DNA from: Endozoicomonas sp. G2_1
GTDB taxonomy: Bacteria > Pseudomonadota > Gammaproteobacteria > Enterobacterales > Alteromonadaceae
Assembly (NCBI RefSeq): GCF_017744155.1
Contig: NZ_JAGHQT010000023.1
Location: forward strand, 1-57,582
Length of the DNA stretch: 57,582 nucleotides
Direction of reading: 5' to 3'
A program made the translations under genes and the position numbers. How positions within the stretch are numbered: the first letter of the stretch is position 1; each line of letters opens with the position of its first letter. This document shows, in pieces, positions 13,700 through 22,200 of this stretch. The notes beneath the pieces are model-generated. The model was not told where the DNA came from, made no database searches, and saw only the letters and a program-made list of their open reading frames with translations.

Positions 13700-14326
13700 A
13701 TGTTTATCCGAGCTTATTTACGGGCATCAACAAATGAGCAAGACGCTAGCAGAGCAAAAACCACATTAAAAACCTTCGTGGTCCCATTTCACAAAAAAAT
13801 ATCATCGTTCTACATTGAAAATAAATCTGGTAACTCTTTAGAACGGCCAGAACTCATGCGTTTACTCGATGAATCTGAACCAGGTGACGTATTACTAGTA
13901 GAGTCAATCGACCGACTAACTCGGTTGGCCCACGATGATTGGAAAACACTGTATAACACCATCAACCAAAAAGGGATCAATGTTGTCAGTATGGATTTAC
14001 CCACCAGTATCATGGTATTTAAAACGTTCCCTAGTGATGATTTTATGCGCTCAATACTTCAAGCAATTAACAATATGTTGTTAGATATACTTGCTGCCGG
14101 TGCGTACAAGGATTATCGAGAACGTGAGCGTAAACAAAAGGAAGGTATTCAAAAAGCTAAAAAAGCCGGTCAATACAAAGGTAGGCAACCAGATACAGAA
14201 AAACATCAGCGTATTGCTTCATTTTTAAATGCTAAATTTAGTTTAAATGAGACAGCAGCTGCAGTTGGAGTAAGTAAAAGCACAGTCATTCGAGTTAAAA
14301 AGAGATTAGAGAAAGAACAACTTTAA
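13700..14326 (+). CDS. Serine recombinase (resolvase/invertase)
   Basis: A 208-aa serine recombinase. The nucleophile is Ser10 in AYLRASTNEQD. The conserved region ERPELMRLLDESEPGDVLLVESIDRLTR (about 48-75, with R72 and R75) completes the active site. A basic E-helix region follows (ERKQKEGIQKAKKAGQYKGRQPD), and a C-terminal HTH with ETAAAVGVSKSTVIRVKKRL. The length and HTH fit a small resolvase that separates multimers of a circular replicon. It lies next to repeats typical of res sites and 440 bp from repA. It could alternatively be an invertase, but no inverted fibre-gene segment was seen. Confidence 0.92.
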   Translation: MFIRAYLRASTNEQDASRAKTTLKTFVVPFHKKISSFYIENKSGNSLERPELMRLLDESEPGDVLLVESIDRLTRLAHDDWKTLYNTINQKGINVVSMDLPTSIMVFKTFPSDDFMRSILQAINNMLLDILAAGAYKDYRERERKQKEGIQKAKKAGQYKGRQPDTEKHQRIASFLNAKFSLNETAAAVGVSKSTVIRVKKRLEKEQL

Positions 14327-14764
14327 CCTGCAACAAGGTACAAATCTTGCCAACTATCCCCTGCTGAACTGGAGCGCAGCGACTACCCCGTAGGGTAAAT
14401 ATCCTTTCAAACTGCTTCTAACTTTCTGGTCGAATGACAAAAGAAAGAACCAATAAACATTATTCTGGCCTTTTGCGCTTGCGCAAAAAAACCAAGGCCA
14501 GGCATTTATATAGTTAAATTTTAATTTAACCGAGACATAGACGCTTCAGCGTCTTGTATCCTTTTATTTTAAAAGCGGTAAGTTCAGAGATTAGTTTCGA
14601 GATTATATATAGAGAAAGAATGTAATTACCCGACTATTAGTCAAAAGTTGGAGTCTACTGTAGATTTTCAACCGCTTAGAATTGCGATAACAGTATAGAT
14701 ACGATTAATTATTGAGCAGAATGATATTGCGAGCATCAGAAGCTTTTGAATACGCTTCAAATAA
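14327..14764. other. Non-coding region with terminator hairpins, possible origin
   Basis: No gene is visible. CTGGCCTT (14465-14472) pairs with AAGGCCAG (14494-14501) and encloses a second stem around TTTGCGC/GCGCAAA, a strong two-way terminator between resolvase and repA. AGACGC (14539-14544) pairs with GCGTCT (14549-14554). The rest is AT-rich without clear iterons or DnaA boxes. In IncFII-type replicons the origin lies directly downstream of repA, which would be this segment, but nothing in the sequence proves it. Confidence 0.5.
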
Positions 14765-15820
14765 CTAGTGAGAGGTTTGTTTTATTTTAGATTTAACTAA
14801 GTCGTAAAACTCAGGCGGGGATATGTCAGGGGAATCTTGCTTAACGCTTTGTTCTGCACTTAAGATCATATATCTAGGATATTGCTGGCACCATGAATAA
14901 TAATCGCGTTTAGCAATTTCTAATGCTGAAGCACCTTCTAACTGGTTAAATAAATCAGCAGCTATATGTTCTATCGACTCAGGCGACAATTTTTGATCAG
15001 ACCATTTCATTGCTTGCTTTTTAGCTTCAATAGCTTCAGCTTCCAGTTCACCATTATACCAACGCTTGTGTAAGTGAAGCACACTTTCCAAAGCGCTATT
15101 ATTAATATTGGCCATATTGTCAGTTAGTGGTCGAGAGCGTTTGTATACTTTCTTTCTTTTAGCGTCATACCGCTGTTTTGTGCTAACAAGCTTCTTGGTG
15201 TCAGAACCTGATAGCCCAAGCTCTTTAAATAATAGAGGGCATAAAAAAACACGACTAGCTTTATATTGCTTAGCTTCCTTATCAAACTCTCTAACAACAA
15301 GAATAAGTTTAGCCGCTTCTAAGTCATGCAAAGCACCCAGTACCGGGTCATAACTCTTTCTACCGTGTCTATATTGTCCGTTTTCACCATCATAACCAGG
15401 CTCATATTGATGTAGTTGCCCGATCATTTTTGCCAACTCTTCAACACTGGCCATACATTCAAGAACATGGTTAGCTTCACTAGAATATTCCACCGTATTG
15501 AAAATTGCTTTTAACAATTCATTTAGGGTTTCTTCTCTCTCAGATCTAATGCTTAACCTTCTAGGAGGTAAGCTTTTGAAACGCTTACTACCATCCTGAT
15601 ACGTTCTCATAACAATAGAGCCGCCATTTCTTCGCAGATCCATCATCGCGTCACTTTTGTGCCAGTTGAATTTTTTTAAAATACCCTGTATTCGCTGCAC
15701 AACAGCCAAATCAACCATAGGTTTTTTATATATAGGTGGGTAATGACGATGACACGATATTTTTCGACCGACTTTGGGCCGATCAGTGCCATTTTCATAA
15801 CTAATATGAAGCTTGCTCAC
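14765..15820 (-). CDS. repA: Plasmid replication initiator, IncFII RepA-like
   Basis: A 351-aa protein starting at GTG 15818-15820. The central part (about 115-205) looks like an IncFII-type RepA winged-helix region: ASVEELAKMIGQL, then a segment DPVLGALHDLEAAKLILVV that matches the SVSRVSRLLEMLEKLGLV-type helix, then YKASRVFLCPLLFKELG. The basic KRYDAKRKKVYKRSR-like stretch follows. The upstream RNA (21-aa leader ending 1 bp before the GTG, and a divergent antisense RNA) is the hallmark of IncFII/I-complex replicons and supports the call independently. It should open the plasmid origin in the lysogen. Confidence 0.75.
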   Translation of the reverse strand: MSKLHISYENGTDRPKVGRKISCHRHYPPIYKKPMVDLAVVQRIQGILKKFNWHKSDAMMDLRRNGGSIVMRTYQDGSKRFKSLPPRRLSIRSEREETLNELLKAIFNTVEYSSEANHVLECMASVEELAKMIGQLHQYEPGYDGENGQYRHGRKSYDPVLGALHDLEAAKLILVVREFDKEAKQYKASRVFLCPLLFKELGLSGSDTKKLVSTKQRYDAKRKKVYKRSRPLTDNMANINNSALESVLHLHKRWYNGELEAEAIEAKKQAMKWSDQKLSPESIEHIAADLFNQLEGASALEIAKRDYYSWCQQYPRYMILSAEQSVKQDSPDISPPEFYDLVKSKIKQTSH

Positions 15821-15821
15821 G

Positions 15822-15887
15822 CTAATGAACCACCAGGGACGTTAAGCGTAAACAGAAAGAAATGCTGAAAAACTTACCAATAAGCAT
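15822..15887 (-). CDS. 21-aa leader peptide coupled to repA
   Basis: An ATG (15885-15887) opens a 22-codon frame ending with TAG at 15822-15824, one base before the repA GTG. GGTGG, the repA ribosome site, lies within its last codons. Its own site (AAGAGA) is at about 15893-15899 and is held in a hairpin CTCTTG/CAAGAG (15894-15899 with 15911-15916). In IncFII (tap) and I-complex (repY) plasmids, translation of such a leader opens the structure over the initiator start. Confidence 0.7.
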   Translation of the reverse strand: MLIGKFFSISFCLRLTSLVVH

Positions 15888-15896
15888 AAAATTCTC

Positions 15897-16022
15897 TTGT
15901 TTTTAGAGTGCAAGAGGCTTATACTCGTTGTCAATTGTTCGCCAAAGCAATTGACACTGAATATAATAACTTGAACTTTGTTCTTGTTTTATTTGTCTAG
16001 CCAGCTTCACCGCTGGCTTTTG
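15897..16022 (+). ncRNA. Antisense RNA for repA copy control, with its promoter
   Basis: TTGTTT (15897-15902), a 17-bp spacer and TATACT (15920-15925) form a + strand promoter reading against the repA leader. The expected start is near 15932. A 9-bp stem TGTCAATTG/CAATTGACA (15929-15956) carries the loop TTCGCCAAAG. In the repA mRNA the loop reads CUUUGGCGAA, containing UUGGCG, the loop motif I recall as conserved in IncFII/IncB-type antisense targets. AGCCAGC/GCTGGCT (15999-16018) followed by TTTTGTTT is a + strand terminator. The expected RNA is about 90 nt, like CopA. Confidence 0.7.
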
Positions 16023-16205
16023 TTTATCTAAACTTCAATAATTTTTTTCCAAACTATATTTATTCTTTTACCCACAAGATTAACGCTACTTTTTTATTTT
16101 TTTATCAGCGAAAAACTCAAAATGAGTATATAGAAAAAAGATCAAAAATAAAAGTATTAGCTAGCATTAGATCCCCAATACTAGCCAATAGGCTTTTATA
16201 TCACA
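16023..16205. promoter_or_regulatory. repA promoter region with ACTCAAAATGAGT operator
   Basis: An AT-rich segment without genes between the antisense terminator and the end of the giant virion gene. ACTCAAAATGAGT at 16115-16127 is a perfect copy of the palindrome repeated in the 51-54 kb control region. On the - strand it overlaps TATACT, a possible -10 reading towards repA. A repressor bound here could limit repA transcription. Confidence 0.55.
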
Positions 16206-19200
16206 TTAAAACCGCACAACGGTATCTAAATTTTTCATTCTTTTATCTAGCACCAGACCATTAACCGCTTGCTCACTGTTCTTTCTGCGTCGAGTGAGCG
16301 ATCGCTCCTTAGCTTGAGCAGTAATAGCCAATTCCGGGTTGATTTTATTAAATCGGTTAATATCCTTTTGCACTTCGCCAATAAATTCTCTATCCCTTAA
16401 ACGAACCGCTAACGCATACTTATTTAAAAGCACTGAACGTCTGCGCTTCAATCTCTGCTCGTGGCCTTTAACCGCACTATTGCGCTCATATTGCTCACTC
16501 ACTTCAAATGGCGTGTAACCAATCATCTGCTTAAAGATATCAGCATGGCCAAGCTCTTCAATAATGTTATCACCGTTGAGCGTTTCAACGCCATTAGCAG
16601 AGTATCGAACGCCTTTCAATATGTCGCGGGCAGCCTTAGGCAATGCCGACTCAATACCACGCTCAATTTGACCTTGCCTAATAAAATCATAAGCGGTACC
16701 GGCACTAAGCGCTATTCCAAATACCGCACCAAGCACCTGCTCAGCATAATACTGTACGGTATCTCGCCCCTCCATTTCTCTATTAGGCTCTCTTAACCAC
16801 AAATTATTCAAACCAATACGACTAGAAATTGTCGCACCAGTCATATAGTCCAAAATACCATTACTCGCTAACTGGCCACCAGCTACACCCAAATGGTCCG
16901 CTAAAAAGTTTCTAAATTCCACTTCAAACTCAAATGGATCATCCTCATCATCCATCACCAACTCAAGTAAATTACCTAGCGCCGAATACAATGGCAGGCC
17001 AGTAGCACCGGCAAACAATGCGGTTATTCCCATAATGCCCGCAAACTGACGCTGTGCTTGTCCTCGAACTTCAGCCGTTTCCCCCTTAAACATCTGATGA
17101 AAATCACGCCATAAACGGTATGTCATATTAACGCTATGCTGTCTAAAAATAAGGGCCACTTTCGCAAAGTCATTTTGCATAAACCGCGCTTTGTTAGAAC
17201 TACTGTAATCAAAATGGGCCTCATAGGTTAAATCAATCGCTTGTTGAACAGCATCCTCATACTTTACGCCTTTAGATCTTGCTAGCTTATAAGCTGCCAT
17301 CGCGGTAACTTCTCGGTTATAGCGCTCCGCGTGATGGAATAAATACCCAATTCCTTTCATCACCTTATAACCAGTCGAGTTATATTCTAAACCGCCCTCG
17401 CCAACACCGGCTAAATCATAAGTTTGGGTTTTATCAATAACGCCTGTTGCCTTAAACGCTTCAAACGCTTTTAAATCATCACCAACCAAGTGCTTATCAA
17501 CGTGGCCACCTTTAACAAACATTTTAGAATATTCAAGTAATGCTTTGGCGGTTTTACCATAACCATAACGGGAACCAATAACCGGCAACGCCACCATAGG
17601 CGTTTGCATTAAGTTGGTCATAGCTGCTGCAGGTGTTATACCAAGGTACCAAGCAAAACCTAAACTAGTTAGCTGATTTGACCAAGCACTGCCCTGCGGA
17701 TTCATCACCCAATCATGGCGCTTAAACATTTCATTCACTAAATCAGTAGCCTGGTTGCGTTCAGTGCTATCTAGCTTCTCAGCTTCAGTCTTCATAACCT
17801 CTAAGGTATTTAACATCTCTTCACTGTGGCGTAACTTGCTAATCTGATAAGCGCTATGAAAACTGTTATGAGCAAACGCGCGCAACGCATCCTCATGAAA
17901 CCCCTTGACACCTTTGCGGTGTATTTTATGTTTACGTGCTGAAAGGTCAGGTAAGCGTTGTAAATACATTTGATAAACTTGGTCAGCCACCTCTTGGCCA
18001 ATACTACCAAGCTCGCTTAAACTTGCCACCACATCCGTTAAAAACCCACTACTAACACCATCAAGTGCTTTCATATTGTCAAACTTCTTGCCAGCAAAAA
18101 CCTGATTATCATCGTATTTACCTTGCTGCTCAGCTAAAAACTTCTGCTGTTCAGCTTGGCTTTCAAACATTTCAAAAACCAAGGTTTCTGGATCTTCCTC
18201 TGCTCCGTCAGTAATTCTCACCCAATAGTCGCCAAAGCGCTGCAAAGGAAAGTAAAATTCAACTTTGTTATTTTCAAAATGAGCCCTAATTTGATCGCGC
18301 AAAGCCGCCTTTTGCTTCTTATTTACCTGCAAGCTCTCAATTCTAGCCAACAATGCTTCACGCTCATCATCACGCTGCTTCTCATAATGACCACTTACCT
18401 CACTAAACAGCTGCTGCATTTCATTTGGCAAGGCTAAAAATTTTTCGCGAACACTTGGGTAATCCTTCTTGCGGTTTTGCTCAAACGCTAAACGCTTTTT
18501 CAGCTCACTAATGCGTTGCATAAACTTATTAGTTGCTTCACCGCTGCGACCTCGGGCCTGCTCATTAATAACCTTAATTTTTTCCTTTACATACTGAGCA
18601 TCAATAACTGCCCCAGGATTAACCGCATCAACAAACGATTTACTATTATGATCCCATACCTTGTCATCTGTTAATGGCTGATATTCCTTACTTGGGTCAA
18701 CCCCCAACTGAGTTGACTCGTGCATTAAATCAGCTAGCTCACGCGCTTTATCTGGGTACTTACCATTAAGTTCTCGCCACTTATCCACCACCGCGGCACT
18801 ATCATTAATCAATTCCGTTCTATCAGCATCAAGCTGCTGAGCCAACCCCATATAACGCGCCATACTTGGTAATTTCTTACCGGCTAAATCAGCGAGATAG
18901 CGCCGAGGCAACAGCCCTAACCAATGCTTGCGCATATCACTCAACTTGTTCCCTAACGCCTTAGTTATGGCATTCAAGTTAAAGCTTGGGCTTTGTTCTC
19001 CTAACAACTTCAACGCGTTTTGGCTCGCGCGAGCCATCGGTATATTACTTAAAAGATTAGCGTCTTTGTTGCGCGCCTCAACAACCCAAGCTCGATTATT
19101 AGGGATATGGCCAGCCTCAAAAGCATCAGCCATAGAATAAACCAACTCAACCAACTCATTTTGGCTTGGAATACGTTTAGATTTCACCAACCCAACATCA

Positions 19201-22200
19201 TGCGCCCAATCCCAAATAGCACGACCTATTTGCGCGAACAATCGCTTAAGTTGATTATAAAGGGTTTTGTGATGGCCGTGCTTACGCACCATGCCAGCTA
19301 AATTAGCAAAAAACTCTTCAGCTTTAATAGCTTCAGGTTCATGCCCGTAATTGCGATCAACGTGTTGCCATATTTCTTGCAACAACTCGTTTTTAGAAAG
19401 GCGTGTTTCAGAAAGCCGTTTTAACAGCTTGGCTTGAGTCTCTTTATCAAAGACACCAAGCCCTTTGTGAACGAATAACTCGTGTCTAAGGGTTTCTTCA
19501 ATATAATTTGCTGGCAGGTTCTTGGCGAAGAGTAAAAGCGTGTTATCTCTGACATTATATGCCCCGCTTCGTCTTTTGAGCCTAGGCTCGCTTGCAAGCT
19601 CTTCGGCACTGTGATATTGCTCTGGTGACTCATATACTTTGACTCCATTTAAAGAATCTAAACCTTTGTAACGCTTTAAAAACCTATCTAAAACATTTTC
19701 TACCTGGCTAACTGTAGCACCCTTGAAGTCATCAGGTAAAGTATCGTTGACATTATAAAGCTCTACACCTTTGTCAGTTGGCTTGTGCTCAATCGCTTTA
19801 AACAAACTGTCAAAAGCAGGGTTAATTTTAGCTGCTTCAGCATCAGTCGGATATGGATAAGTCGAATTACCTTGCGCATCAACATCATTCCACCCTTTAT
19901 CGCTAACGATATTGGCCAAATACTCATTCGACCATTCACGACCTTTTAACTTATCAATTACATAACGCTCAAACGATCGGGCAGTCATTTCCACCATCTG
20001 AGACCAATAAGCACTAGAGCGTCGTTTATCCAACGCTAACGCGCGTGTTGGAATATTACTGCGACTTATCGCCGTCAACAACTCAGCAAAAGCATCAGCC
20101 ACTTTTGGCCGAATCACCCGTCCTATGGCATACGGGTGCTCAGTAACAAAATCAGAGCCCTTTTTCTTATACTTACCAAAGTAATTATCTAACGCGTGAA
20201 ACCATTCATGCGCTAAACTACCAGCACCAGTTTTTTTGGTTAAATTAATCACCACCTTACCAGGTTCATAATGTGCTGCAGCGGCGGTTTTTCCTCCGCG
20301 CCCACGAGCGCCAAAGGCAAGCCCCAACTCGCCGTGCAAACTCAGTGCTTTCGGTGGTAACTCTAGCACCTCAGCTAAATCCATCAACGCATCATACGCT
20401 TGGTTTAAATCTTGTTGACGTTTGCCTTGTTCAACCCAATTACCAAACTCTATACCTCTAAAACCAAAAGTATCTGCAAATTCAGCGCTCGTTATATTGT
20501 TAGTACTACGAGCAGGACCTACCCGAGCAGCATTCTCAGCCTTGCGCATACTTGGCGTTGCTTTTAACTTCGTCAACAACGCCTCAACTTGCTCAGGGTT
20601 TTCATTTAAAAACGCGCGCGCCGATTTTGGATCATCAAAGTCTTTAATTCGCAAAACACCAGCGCTACTTTTCCACCCCAAATAAGGCGTTTTCGTTGCT
20701 CGATCAATATAAACACTTACTTTGCTAAATTTTTTACTCGGCAAATGGGCTTGGTGTTGTAATTCCGATTTCAACCGGGCTTGAACTTCACCCAAATCAT
20801 CACTCGCCATCGAGTACAAAGTCGTTTTGCCATTTAACACATGATAAAAAACTTTTGGCGGATTATAAGTTTCTCCTTTAAACATCCCATAACGGCCCCA
20901 ACCAATTTTGTATTTTGCCGCATCCTTATACTGACTCAGTGGTAAATCTGCCATCACTGGCAACATTAAAGGCAACTCTTGATGATGGTGATCAATCAAT
21001 GCCATTTGCTTCACTAACTCATCAATAGTCAATTTACCAGCAAGAAATTTAGCAATATCCTTGCGAATAACATCAACCTCAACACTCCAACGCTCAAGAG
21101 TTGATTTTCTTCGAGGCTTATTCGAAATGGTTGCACGTATCAATGCGATCAAAGCCAAATTTTCTTTATCTACCCCTTGTGCCGCTAATTTTTCATAATC
21201 AGGCTGAGGAAACGACTGTGACAATGGCACCGTTTTAACATCAACATCTGCAGCCACTTGCTCACTAAACCCCTGCCACACATCTTTACGAGCACCGCCA
21301 ATTTTTTCTCCATAATCCTCAATCGGTTGCTCAATATTTTCCTTGTTCACGGCATCATTCGCCAAGGTATTATCAACCTTAGCGTTGGCCGTTTTATCAA
21401 CAGCCTTATCAACCGTTTCTGTGGATGATTTTTCCCCTGTCGGTTTTTCTGCTTCGTTAGTCTTAGCGTTTTTTTTACGGTTAGCTTTTGGCTTTCTCAA
21501 AGACTTATCAGTAAAAGGTTTATTGGTTTTGTCCGATTTAAGCCAAAGCTTAAACGCATCTTTACTAATCGCACTAATGGCGCCTAAACCTTGCCAACCA
21601 TCATCATAATTTGCCAGGTAAGCTTGCTCCGCTTCTTCAATTGAATCAAAACCAAGCATCACCTTGTGCTCATCAAAGTCAGCTGAATGGGGGTTGATTT
21701 GGTCGACCACAAACACTAAATCACCATCGTCGGTGCCGGGCTTAATAAACACATCTACCGCATCACCATCAGCCCCTTTGGTGCCAGTAATATCGCCATA
21801 ATGATGTTGCATGGTGCGCTGCCAAGGCGTTCCATCGGCGTCAACACCTTTGCGAACACTGCCTTGAGGATTTTCAACACCTACTTTAAAGCCACTGTGC
21901 TCAGATCGACCTAGCCGATAATTATTTACTTGCTTTTGTTTGTCGCTTGGCTCAGGTAACTCATTTAACGGGCTTGTCGCCGCCTCATGGGCTTTTCTAT
22001 CAACCTTATTATCGAGAGTGACAACGGGTTCGCTATCTGCTTCAAGGTTTATAGGTGTAACCACTTCACCAGCGCCATAGTGCTCACCAAACTCATCTAC
22101 ATATTTAGTTGGCCCCAAGTCATTCACAGCCATTAATGGGCGACCATTTTCATTGGTATGGCTTGGCTCAAATTTAGGTAAGTGTTCAAACAACTGACTC

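Noticed and set aside
14327-14764. Iteron-type replication origin
   Set aside because: No set of repeated 15-22-bp iterons or DnaA boxes is visible. An IncFII-like origin remains possible but unproven.
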